DNA of 64,000 bases from Algibacter lectus (GTDB lineage: Bacteria > Bacteroidota > Bacteroidia > Flavobacteriales > Flavobacteriaceae): assembly GCF_900112395.1 (NCBI RefSeq), contig NZ_FOLN01000005.1:186001-250000 (forward strand), written 5' to 3'. The first letter of the stretch is position 1, and each line of letters starts with the position of its first letter. Made by a program: the position numbers and the translations under genes. The notes beneath the pieces are model-generated. The model searched no databases. It had not been told where the DNA came from and worked only from the letters and a program-made list of their open reading frames with translations. Below are positions 42,729 to 50,856 of the stretch, piece by piece.

Positions 42729-45581
42729 TTATTTACTTAAGTACATTTTACGTCTTGAATATAAATCATAAAAAGCATCATCTTTTAAACTATCAATAAA
42801 TAAGATACTTTCTCCCGTACTCTTCATTTCTGGTCCTAGTTTCTTATTTACATTATGGAACTTATCAAAAGAGAATACTGGTTGCTTAATAGCGTAACCT
42901 TCTAATTTAGGGTTGAAATTAAAGTCTTTGACTTTCTTTTCGCCTAGCATTACTTTAGTTGCATAATTTACATAAGGCTCTCCGTATGCTTTTGCAATAA
43001 ATGGTACTGTTCTAGAAGCTCTCGGGTTGGCCTCAATAATATAAACCGTATCATCTTTAATAGCAAATTGGATATTGATTAACCCAACTGTATTAAGTGC
43101 TAAAGCAATTTTTTTAGTGTGATCCTTTATTTGTTCCATCACTAAATCACCTAAGTTAAAAGGTGGTAGTAATGAGTTACTATCTCCAGAGTGAATTCCG
43201 CAAGGTTCAATATGCTCCATGATTCCGATGATGTACACATCTTCTCCATCGCAAATAGCATCAGCTTCAGCCTCGATAGCACCATCTAAATAATGATCTA
43301 GAAGTAATTGGTTACCTGGCATTCTGCTTAATAAATCTACAACGTGCTTTTCTAACTCTTCCTTATTAATTACAATTTTCATACCCTGACCACCAAGAAC
43401 GTACGATGGACGTACTAATATTGGAAAGTCTAATACATCTGCAATCGCAGCCGCTTCATCAGCTGTTGTTGCGATATCAAATTCTGGATAAGGAATATTA
43501 TTTTCTTTAAGCATGTTTGAGAACAGTCCGCGATCTTCAGCTAAATCTAAAGCTTCAAAACTTGTTCCTAATATCTTAACACCGTATTTAGTTAATTTCT
43601 CCGCTAATTTTAATGCAGTTTGACCACCTAACTGAACAATTACACCTTCTGGTTTTTCATGTTTAATAATGTCGTAAATATGTTCCCAGAATACAGGCTC
43701 GAAGTATAATTTATCAGCTGTATCAAAATCGGTAGAAACCGTTTCTGGGTTACAGTTAATCATGATGGTTTCGTAACCACACTCAGCTGCGGCTAAAACA
43801 CCATGCACACAACAGTAATCAAACTCGATACCTTGACCAATTCTGTTTGGTCCAGATCCTAAAACAATTACTTTTTTCTTATCTGTAACAACACTTTCGT
43901 TATCTGCATAACGATTACCGTCTGCAGTTTCCATATCACTTTCAAAAGTTGAATAGTAATAAGGAGTTTTTGCTTCAAACTCAGCCGCACATGTATCTAC
44001 TAATTTGTACACACGGTTTATACCAAGTTCTTCACGTTTATTATATACTTGACTTTCTAAACAGCCCAACATGTGCGCTATTTGGCGATCACCATATCCT
44101 TTTTGTTTAGCCTCTAATAATAAATCCTTTTGAATGGTATCTATTTTGAAGGTAGAAATTTCGTTCTTAATCATATGAAGTTCCTCATATTGCTTTAAGA
44201 ACCACATATCAATTTTGGTGATTTCGTGAATTCTGCTTAGCGGAATTCCCATTTCGATAGCATCATAAATAATAAAAACACGATCCCACGAAGCATAAGT
44301 TAATTTTTCAATTATTTGTTCGTAGTTTTTGTTTTCTTTACCATCGGCACCTAAACCATTTCTCTTAATTTCTAGAGATTGTGTTGCTTTGTGTAAAGCT
44401 TCTTGAAAAGAACGCCCGATACCCATAACCTCACCTACAGATTTCATTTGAAGTCCTAAAGTTCTATCTGAACCTTCAAATTTATCAAAGTTCCAACGTG
44501 GTATTTTTACAATTACATAATCTAATGTTGGCTCGAAAAGTGCCGATGTAGATTTAGTAATTTGATTTTTTAATTCATCTAAATGATATCCTAAAGCCAA
44601 TTTTGCTGCAATTTTAGCAATTGGATAACCTGTTGCTTTACTCGCTAATGCTGAAGAACGAGATACACGTGGGTTAATTTCAATAGCGATAATATCTTCA
44701 TTCTCGTCTGGAGAAATAGCAAACTGTACGTTACATCCACCTGCAAAATCACCAATATTACGCATCATATGGATAGCCATATCACGCATTTTTTGGAAGG
44801 TTTTGTCGCTTAATGTCATTGCTGGAGCAACCGTTATAGAATCTCCTGTATGAATACCAATTGGATCCATATTTTCGATAGAACAAATAATAACAACGTT
44901 ATCATTAGAATCTCTAAGCAACTCTAACTCATACTCTTTCCAACCTATTAAGGCTTTATCAATCATAACCTCGTGAATTGGAGAAATCTCTAATCCGCGT
45001 GTTAACAACTCATCAAAATCTTCTTCTTTATATACAAAAGAAGCACCTGCTCCACCTAAAGTAAAGGATGCTCTAATAATTAAAGGGAAACCAAATTCTT
45101 GAGCAATTTCTTTACCTTTTAAGAATGAAGTTGCTGTTGCTTGTGGTGCCATTGGAATACCAATATCCAACATTAAGTGTCTAAACTTCTCTCTATCTTC
45201 GGTAATATTAATGGCATCAATATTAACACCAATAATTTCTACACCAAAATCTTTCCAAATTCCTTTTTCATCAGCTTGAATACATAAATTTAAAGCCGTT
45301 TGCCCACCCATTGTTGGTAAAACCGCATCAATTTGAGGATGATCTTTTAAAATCTGAATTAAAGATTTCGTAGTCAACGGAAGTAAGTAAACATGATCGG
45401 CCATAGATGGATCGGTCATGATAGTTGCTGGGTTGGAATTGATTAGAATTGTTTCTATCCCTTCTTCTCTTAGCGATCGTAACGCTTGAGTTCCTGAATA
45501 ATCAAATTCGCAGGCTTGTCCAATTACAATTGGTCCTGAGCCAATAATTAATATCGATTTTAGTTTTGAATTTTTTGGCAT
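42729..45581 (-). CDS. carB: carbamoyl-phosphate synthase large subunit, short form
   Basis: CarB makes carbamoyl phosphate from bicarbonate, ATP and ammonia for pyrimidine and arginine synthesis. Two ATP-grasp halves are visible: the first begins KSILIIGSGPIVIGQACEFD, the second KKVIVLGSGPNRIGQGIEFD (about 572-591). The protein is 950 residues and ends soon after LGPEMKSTGE, so the allosteric MGS-like domain of the 1073-residue E. coli enzyme (UMP/ornithine site) is missing. This short form is the rule in Bacteroidota, as far as I recall. carA is not in the window. Confidence 0.95.
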   Translation of the reverse strand: MPKNSKLKSILIIGSGPIVIGQACEFDYSGTQALRSLREEGIETILINSNPATIMTDPSMADHVYLLPLTTKSLIQILKDHPQIDAVLPTMGGQTALNLCIQADEKGIWKDFGVEIIGVNIDAINITEDREKFRHLMLDIGIPMAPQATATSFLKGKEIAQEFGFPLIIRASFTLGGAGASFVYKEEDFDELLTRGLEISPIHEVMIDKALIGWKEYELELLRDSNDNVVIICSIENMDPIGIHTGDSITVAPAMTLSDKTFQKMRDMAIHMMRNIGDFAGGCNVQFAISPDENEDIIAIEINPRVSRSSALASKATGYPIAKIAAKLALGYHLDELKNQITKSTSALFEPTLDYVIVKIPRWNFDKFEGSDRTLGLQMKSVGEVMGIGRSFQEALHKATQSLEIKRNGLGADGKENKNYEQIIEKLTYASWDRVFIIYDAIEMGIPLSRIHEITKIDMWFLKQYEELHMIKNEISTFKIDTIQKDLLLEAKQKGYGDRQIAHMLGCLESQVYNKREELGINRVYKLVDTCAAEFEAKTPYYYSTFESDMETADGNRYADNESVVTDKKKVIVLGSGPNRIGQGIEFDYCCVHGVLAAAECGYETIMINCNPETVSTDFDTADKLYFEPVFWEHIYDIIKHEKPEGVIVQLGGQTALKLAEKLTKYGVKILGTSFEALDLAEDRGLFSNMLKENNIPYPEFDIATTADEAAAIADVLDFPILVRPSYVLGGQGMKIVINKEELEKHVVDLLSRMPGNQLLLDHYLDGAIEAEADAICDGEDVYIIGIMEHIEPCGIHSGDSNSLLPPFNLGDLVMEQIKDHTKKIALALNTVGLINIQFAIKDDTVYIIEANPRASRTVPFIAKAYGEPYVNYATKVMLGEKKVKDFNFNPKLEGYAIKQPVFSFDKFHNVNKKLGPEMKSTGESILFIDSLKDDAFYDLYSRRKMYLSK

Positions 45582-45616
45582 TTTTACTCGTTATTTTATT
45601 GTAGCTTAATGAATTG

Positions 45617-45624
45617 CAAAAATA
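45617..45624 (-). promoter_or_regulatory. -7 box of carB
   Basis: TATTTTTG on the minus strand, 35 bases before the carB ATG. It follows the rpmH terminator, so carB has its own promoter. Confidence 0.5.
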
Positions 45625-45639
45625 GTAATCAGTTGACAT

Positions 45640-45671
45640 AAAAAAAGGCATTACACTTAAGTAACACCTTT
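45640..45671 (-). terminator. terminator of rpmH
   Basis: On the minus strand AAAGGTGTTAC pairs with GTAATGCCTTT (two G-U pairs), followed by a run of seven T. Confidence 0.82.
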
Positions 45672-45695
45672 AATTTATCAACAATTGTTAATCAT

Positions 45696-45857
45696 TTATT
45701 TCTTATGTCTAGTTTCAGTAGAAACAGATAATTTTTTTCTTCCTTTAGCTCTTCTACGTGCTAATACCTTTCTACCATTGGCAGAAGCCATTCTTTCTCT
45801 AAAACCGTGTTTGTTTCTTCTTTTTCTCTTAGAAGGCTGAAAAGTTCTTTTACTCAT
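45696..45857 (-). CDS. rpmH: 50S ribosomal protein L34
   Basis: A 53-residue basic protein: [38 protein letters not shown], and a tail of about ten extra residues ([13 protein letters not shown]) beyond the usual 44-46. L34 sits near the peptide exit region of the 50S subunit. rpmH is often beside dnaA or rnpA; neither is here. It has a full consensus promoter. Confidence 0.96.
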   Translation of the reverse strand: MSKRTFQPSKRKRRNKHGFRERMASANGRKVLARRRAKGRKKLSVSTETRHKK

Positions 45858-45928
45858 TATCTTGTATCTTTAAAACTGAATTGTATTTTTTTAAATCTAT
45901 GGCTCTGAGTGTTCCCCAAAACTGACGG

Positions 45929-45959
45929 CAAATATACGAAGACTTTTCACTTTGACAAA
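45929..45959 (-). promoter_or_regulatory. consensus promoter of rpmH
   Basis: On the minus strand TTTG (45959-45956), a 19-base spacer, then TATATTTG (45936-45929). This is a complete match to the Bacteroidota consensus; it predicts a leader of about 65 bases. Confidence 0.8.
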
Positions 45960-46061
45960 TGTTATTAGAAAAAAAGTTATATTATTTTTATTCTGAACAA
46001 AAACATAGATAACACCGCAATATATTTGACTTCGTTAGTCTTTTTTATGATAAAGGTTTCA

Positions 46062-46091
46062 TTTGTTTTTCATAAAAATTTAGTTTCTTTG
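46062..46091 (+). promoter_or_regulatory. near-consensus promoter of the TPR membrane protein
   Basis: TTTG (46062-46065), 18 bases, then TTTCTTTG (46084-46091), which differs from TAnnTTTG at one position. Confidence 0.5.
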
Positions 46092-46149
46092 CACAACTAA
46101 TAGTTAAATAGAAGGATATTTTCTTCTAATTTCATACCAAAACTCAACC

Positions 46150-46725
46150 ATGTACAATAAAATTATAAAACTTATTATCGCTGCAGGTATTATTGCTTTT
46201 GCAGTTTATCAATTTACAGAAGGTTATATAGGTAATGGCATTATGCTTATTTTACTATCGCTAATTTTCATTTTCTTATACTTTAAGAATGAATTTATTT
46301 TATTAGCTTTTTTAAAATTAAGAAAACAAGATTTTGAAGGTGCTACAAAATGGTTAAATAAAATTAAAAACCCAGAAACTGCTTTAGTAAAAAAACAACA
46401 AGGTTACTATAACTATTTGCATGGTATTATGGTATCGCAATCTAACATGAATGATGCTGAGAAATACTTTAAAAAAGCAATTTCTCTTGGTTTATCTATG
46501 GATCACGATTTAGCGATGGCTAAATTAAACTTAGCTGGTATTGCTTTTTCTAAACGAAGAAAAATAGAAGCTCAAAAATTACTTACTGAAGCAACAAAAC
46601 TTGATAAACAAGGGATGTTAACCGACCAGATAAAAATGATGAAGGATAACATGAAACGTGCCGTTGGACCAACACAACATTATGGTGCTGGAGGTTCTGT
46701 AAGATCTCAAAAACGTAGAGGATAA
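46150..46725 (+). CDS. membrane-anchored TPR-like protein
   Basis: A 191-residue protein with two N-terminal hydrophobic helices (about 5-22 and 28-45) followed by helical repeats resembling TPRs (EGATKWLNKIKNPETALVKK, AEKYFKKAISLGLSMDHDLA, AKLNLAGIAFSKRRKIEAQ). The C-terminus is basic. The repeats should face the cytoplasm and bind a partner; none is suggested by neighbours. Confidence 0.7.
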   Translation: MYNKIIKLIIAAGIIAFAVYQFTEGYIGNGIMLILLSLIFIFLYFKNEFILLAFLKLRKQDFEGATKWLNKIKNPETALVKKQQGYYNYLHGIMVSQSNMNDAEKYFKKAISLGLSMDHDLAMAKLNLAGIAFSKRRKIEAQKLLTEATKLDKQGMLTDQIKMMKDNMKRAVGPTQHYGAGGSVRSQKRRG

Positions 46726-46747
46726 CATTATTTAAATACTCCATAAT

Positions 46748-46783
46748 AAAAAAGCCAATACTTTTAAAAGTATTGGCTTTTTT
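46748..46783. terminator. bidirectional terminator
   Basis: A perfect 18-bp palindrome around AGCCAATACTTTT, with A and T ends, between the TPR gene and the convergent transglycosylase gene. Confidence 0.93.
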
Positions 46784-46801
46784 ATTGATATCTACTACCG
46801 A

Positions 46802-47722
46802 CTAGTTGTAATATCCTTCTTCAGGAATATCGATATAATATTGTTTTCTAGATCTATTGTTTAAGTGTGGCTCACGTAACCAAGGGTTATGTAACTTTAA
46901 TATTTTGTAGTTTATACCATAATTTTCGGCAAACTTAGTAAAATCTGTTACTGCTGTATCTACTTCTACTTTGTAAGTTGGTACAGGCGTGTATAAATCT
47001 TTATCTCTAAAATTGAAACCATATGTATCTGGGTTAGATAAAATTTCTTTTAAAGCTACAATTCTAAACATATAACGCCCTGTTTCTTCACCTAAAAGCA
47101 AATCGTAATACTCACTTACATTTTGTTCTTTTAAACGCCTAGAAACACCTGCATTTCCAGCATTATACGCGGCAGCTGCTAACGTCCAAGATCCTAATTG
47201 CTCTTTCGCTCTTAACAAATATCTACAGGCTACTTCTGTAGCCATTTCTAAATTGTAACGCTCATCAACATTATTGTTTACTTCTAAACCATTTTCTCTA
47301 CCTGTTGCAGGCATAATTTGCCAAAACCCTCTTGCTCCTGCTGGAGATACCGCATTGGTTAAACCACTTTCTATAACAGCTAAATATTTAAAATCGTCTG
47401 GCACACCATGTTTAGCCAAAATAGGCTCTATAATTGGGAAATACTTTTTAGAGCGCTTAAACATTAATAAACCATTAGATTGCCAATACGTGTTTACTAA
47501 CAACTCTCTATCCATACGTTCTAAAATATCTGGATTATCAAGTGGCATTGGCTCTCCTGCGAAATCTAATTTTTCTGGAACTTGCAATGCATAAACATTA
47601 TAATCGTTTATTAATTTAGTTTCAAAATTCTCATCGGTAGGAGCTTCTTGAAAAGCATTAATAAACAAGGCGCATAAGCTTAATAAGCCTACTAAAGCTA
47701 AGGTTTTCTGTACTATTTTCAT
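46802..47722 (-). CDS. lytic transglycosylase (MltD/SLT type)
   Basis: A 306-residue exported peptidoglycan lyase; a signal or anchor helix is at about 7-24. The SLT domain at about 105-235 has the catalytic glutamate in AVIESGLTNAVSPAGARGFW, then LAAAAYNAGNAGVSRRL. It cleaves the MurNAc-GlcNAc bond to 1,6-anhydro products. The C-terminal 60 residues contain no obvious LysM repeat. It precedes nothing on its strand, and the alpha/beta hydrolase gene reads towards it. Confidence 0.88.
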   Translation of the reverse strand: MKIVQKTLALVGLLSLCALFINAFQEAPTDENFETKLINDYNVYALQVPEKLDFAGEPMPLDNPDILERMDRELLVNTYWQSNGLLMFKRSKKYFPIIEPILAKHGVPDDFKYLAVIESGLTNAVSPAGARGFWQIMPATGRENGLEVNNNVDERYNLEMATEVACRYLLRAKEQLGSWTLAAAAYNAGNAGVSRRLKEQNVSEYYDLLLGEETGRYMFRIVALKEILSNPDTYGFNFRDKDLYTPVPTYKVEVDTAVTDFTKFAENYGINYKILKLHNPWLREPHLNNRSRKQYYIDIPEEGYYN

Positions 47723-47758
47723 TTTTACTTCTTTTTATTTTAAATGTAAGTTTTTTAT

Positions 47759-48424
47759 TTAATTTTCTAATATAATTTTTGGTAAATTTTCGTTAAACCA
47801 TTTATACTTATTTATAATCGCAATATGTGTTCCGTTTTTAACAACCATACAGTTTTTTATATTTTTAATAGGAAAAACCCCATCGGCATCACCATGGATA
47901 TGTACTATATCTTTTGGAGCCTCTTTTTGCTCCCAGCAAACCATTTGCTCTATAGCCCAAGATAAATAACGACTATCATTAACCGAAAGGTATTTTTGAT
48001 AAAGTTCTATACGTTTCTTAACCACATTACCTACTGCATATTTTTCGAATACATCAATATTTGAAGCCAATTGTGTTGGCACTAACTTATAAGCCTTTGT
48101 TGTTTTAGCCAACAACATACGTTTTGGCAATTCGTCCATAGATTTAACACTCGATGCAATAATTAATTTCCTCGTTTTTATATGCTTAGCCATTTCTTGT
48201 ACTAAAACACCTCCAAAAGAGACACCTAATAAAACAATATTATCGTGTTTTACACCCTGAGTCATTCGCAAAGCATAATCACTAAGCGACTCATTTTCAA
48301 TAGGTATCATCCATTCTAACAGATGAATTTGAAAGGTTTCTTCTGGTAATTTTATGTTTTCAAAAATTAACGGACTAGCAGCCATTCCTGGCATGAGGTA
48401 AACATGTATTAGCTCTTGATGCAT
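47759..48424 (-). CDS. alpha/beta hydrolase
   Basis: A 221-residue hydrolase without a signal peptide. The nucleophile elbow GVSFGGV (about 67-73) gives the serine; the aspartate in IHGDADGVFPI and the histidine in KNGTHIAIIN complete the triad. The N-terminus begins HVYLMPGMAASP, where the oxyanion loop is expected. Substrate unknown. It is upstream of the lytic transglycosylase by 36 bases on the same strand, so the two may be co-transcribed. Confidence 0.75.
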   Translation of the reverse strand: MHQELIHVYLMPGMAASPLIFENIKLPEETFQIHLLEWMIPIENESLSDYALRMTQGVKHDNIVLLGVSFGGVLVQEMAKHIKTRKLIIASSVKSMDELPKRMLLAKTTKAYKLVPTQLASNIDVFEKYAVGNVVKKRIELYQKYLSVNDSRYLSWAIEQMVCWEQKEAPKDIVHIHGDADGVFPIKNIKNCMVVKNGTHIAIINKYKWFNENLPKIILEN

Positions 48425-48469
48425 AAGGGATTAACTTCTATTTAACTATAATATAATGTTTTTTTTTCG

Positions 48470-48477
48470 TACTTTTG
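48470..48477 (+). promoter_or_regulatory. -7 box of the small GNAT gene
   Basis: TACTTTTG matches TAnnTTTG and predicts a leader of about 65 bases before the ATG at 48547. Confidence 0.55.
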
Positions 48478-48546
48478 CACGACAAACTTATACAAAAATA
48501 GTTCTCACTATTTCAAGTTTGCAAATAATTTTAAAAATTTTATGAT

Positions 48547-48843
48547 ATGGTTGAAGCTGCTGAATTGATTGACAACGATTTTTTACGTCAATTTGAAATT
48601 AAAATCGATGACCAAATGGCCATAATCGAATATTCTCTACAAGAACGAAAGATTTTTTTAACAAAACTTTTTATTCCAGAAAGCATAACGGACGAAAACT
48701 TTAGTAAAGATTTTTTATCTGCTGTATTTGATCAAATAGCTGAACGTAACTTAAGCGTGATGCCTACTTGCCCAGAAATAGCAAAATTTGTTAGAAGCAA
48801 CAGAAAGTACAAGCGCATGCTACCAGTAGGCGTAAGAATCTAA
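48547..48843 (+). CDS. small GNAT-like acetyltransferase (YjdJ/GCN5-related)
   Basis: A 98-residue protein of the short N-acetyltransferase type related to the Gcn5 fold (PF14542-like): ALDD-like start AELIDNDFLRQFEIKIDDQM, then AIIEYSLQERKIFLTKLFIP. Short members bind acetyl-CoA; substrate unknown. The sequence lacks the full A-motif found in 150-residue GNATs, as is normal in this subgroup. Confidence 0.72.
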   Translation: MVEAAELIDNDFLRQFEIKIDDQMAIIEYSLQERKIFLTKLFIPESITDENFSKDFLSAVFDQIAERNLSVMPTCPEIAKFVRSNRKYKRMLPVGVRI

Positions 48844-48866
48844 TTTTAGAAATAACCTAAAACAAA

Positions 48867-48892
48867 AAATCCGAAGCAAAGCTTCGGATTTT
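48867..48892. terminator. bidirectional terminator
   Basis: AATCCGAAGC and GCTTCGGATT pair around a 3-base loop, with a T-run. Convergent genes lie on both sides. Confidence 0.92.
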
Positions 48893-48919
48893 TTTATGTT
48901 TTATATTCAACGTTGACTA

Positions 48920-49315
48920 TCAATAATAATCTGAATAATCATTAGATATTTTATCAAGAACAACCACACCTGCAGAACCAGTTAACTCAAGTTGTCCGTC
49001 ATCATTTATTTCATAACTATTTCCAGAGACATCTGTATCTAAAAGCGTAACCACTTTACCATTTAGCTCCCAATTAAAAGGCTCTAAACTTGAAGTCTCT
49101 TCACCTGTATTCGTTTCGATAGCATAAATACTTAATCCGGTATTATTGTCTCCAAAAACTAATGTAAATGTTGTTGTAGCTTCTGTGGTAACCTCACTGG
49201 TTTGCCAAACTCCTAATAAAATAGAATCTTTATCGTTATCATCATTGTCACTAGAACAAGACATGAACAGAAAAACAACTAAGAGAGAAGTTAATAATTT
49301 TAAGTTTCTTTTCAT
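48920..49315 (-). CDS. lipocalin-like lipoprotein
   Basis: A 131-residue lipoprotein (lipobox FLFMSC, Cys20) followed by the acidic patch SSDNDDNDK, which in Bacteroidota suggests surface display. The body (LLGVWQTSEVTTEATTTFTL, PFNWELNGKVVTLLDTD) looks like the lipocalin-like domain family. Ligand unknown. Confidence 0.7.
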   Translation of the reverse strand: MKRNLKLLTSLLVVFLFMSCSSDNDDNDKDSILLGVWQTSEVTTEATTTFTLVFGDNNTGLSIYAIETNTGEETSSLEPFNWELNGKVVTLLDTDVSGNSYEINDDGQLELTGSAGVVVLDKISNDYSDYY

Positions 49316-49438
49316 AATTAATAAATCTCGATACTTTATACCGAAAACACTTGATGTAAACTTACATCAGCAAACAACATTTAGCAAAATAAAATCGTTT
49401 AAACTCAAATAAACCAATGCAAGATGAAAAAGCAGTTA

Positions 49439-50767
49439 TTAAGCAACGCTATCTTGCTTAACAAAATCGAAACGCACTAAGCCATCATCATCAATTTTCG
49501 TAAGATTTACCGCATGTAAAGTATTTACCAATTCTGGGTTCCATGGCGTTTTTACTTTTACATAATTTTCTGTAAAACCATGAATGTAACCGCTTTTATT
49601 TTCACTTTCAAACAAAACAGTTCTTGCTGATTCTAATTGACTTTCATAAAATGCACGGCGTTTTTTAACCGATAAGCCCCGCAACATCTTACTTCGCTTA
49701 CTACGTACATTACCTGGAACAATACCATCCATTTCTGCAGCTTCGGTATTATCTCGTTCCGAATACGTAAACACGTGTAAATATGAAATATCTAACTCGG
49801 TTAAAAAATTATAAGTTTCTAGAAAATGCTCATCAGTTTCACCCGGAAACCCAACAATAACATCCACACCAATACAGGCATGAGGCATAACTTCTTTTAT
49901 TTTAGAAACACGATCTACATAAAGTTCACGCATGTAACGGCGTTTCATTTTTTTAAGAATTTCATTACTTCCAGATTGTAGAGGAATATGAAAGTGTGGT
50001 ACAAAAGCTCTAGATTTCGAAACCAAATCAATGGTATCATTCTTTAGTAAATTAGGTTCAATAGACGAAATTCGTAAACGCTCAATACCTTCTACTTTGT
50101 CCAACTCTGTTACTAAATCTAGAAACGTATGCTCATGTTTTTTGTTTCCGAATTCACCTTTGCCATAATCACCAATATTAACACCGGTTAAAACAATTTC
50201 TTTTATATTTTGTTTTGAAATATCTCGTGCGTTTTTCAATACGCCTTCCATAGTGTCACTTCTAGAAATACCACGTGCTAAAGGAATGGTGCAATATGTA
50301 CATTTATAATCGCAACCATCTTGAACTTTTAGAAAAGCACGTGTTCTATCTCCAATTGAATAAGAACCAACATAAAAATCGGCATCTTCAATTTCGCAAG
50401 AATGCACTTCACCAAAATCGTTTTTAGATAAATCGTTTAAATAATCTGTTATTTTAAATTTCTCTGTAGCACCAAGCACCAAGTCTACTCCGTTTACATC
50501 GGCTAGTTCCTGAGGTTTTAATTGTGCATAACACCCCACTGCAGCTACAAAAGCATTTGGATTAGATTTTTGAGCTTGCTTAACAATAGTTTTAAAACGT
50601 TTGTCTGCATTTTCGGTTACCGAACAGGTGTTAATAACGTAAATATCTGCCTTTTCAGAAAAATCTACGCGACTAAATCCCTCATCGTCAAAGTTTCTAG
50701 CTATAGTTGATGTTTCGGAAAAATTCAGTTTGCAACCTAAAGTATAAAATGCGACTTTTTTATTCAT
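49439..50767 (-). CDS. mtaB: tRNA t6A37 methylthiotransferase MtaB
   Basis: A 442-residue radical-SAM enzyme that adds a methylthio group at C2 of t6A37 in ANN-decoding tRNAs. The N-terminal domain has C12, C48 and C79 for one [4Fe-4S] cluster; C152-x3-C156-x2-C159 in DGCDYKCTYC binds the SAM cluster. The C-terminal TRAM-like region is short (ESENKSGYIHGFTENYVKVK). MiaB would show a different N-terminal spacing. A TAAATTTG box lies upstream. Confidence 0.92.
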   Translation of the reverse strand: MNKKVAFYTLGCKLNFSETSTIARNFDDEGFSRVDFSEKADIYVINTCSVTENADKRFKTIVKQAQKSNPNAFVAAVGCYAQLKPQELADVNGVDLVLGATEKFKITDYLNDLSKNDFGEVHSCEIEDADFYVGSYSIGDRTRAFLKVQDGCDYKCTYCTIPLARGISRSDTMEGVLKNARDISKQNIKEIVLTGVNIGDYGKGEFGNKKHEHTFLDLVTELDKVEGIERLRISSIEPNLLKNDTIDLVSKSRAFVPHFHIPLQSGSNEILKKMKRRYMRELYVDRVSKIKEVMPHACIGVDVIVGFPGETDEHFLETYNFLTELDISYLHVFTYSERDNTEAAEMDGIVPGNVRSKRSKMLRGLSVKKRRAFYESQLESARTVLFESENKSGYIHGFTENYVKVKTPWNPELVNTLHAVNLTKIDDDGLVRFDFVKQDSVA

Positions 50768-50833
50768 TATATTTTGTTATCCTCTGCTTGTTTCAAGATC
50801 TTTTTAAAATTATCTTTACATTTAAAAAGTCTG

Positions 50834-50841
50834 CAAATTTA
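50834..50841 (-). promoter_or_regulatory. -7 box of mtaB
   Basis: TAAATTTG on the minus strand, 66 bases before the mtaB ATG and inside the leader of the divergent binding-protein gene. Confidence 0.5.
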
Positions 50842-50856
50842 CAATTAATAAGTTAT

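Noticed and set aside
50707-50856. Fifty-residue N-terminal extension of the peptide-binding lipoprotein
   Set aside because: It overlaps mtaB on the other strand and would bury the lipoprotein signal, which starts well at 50857.
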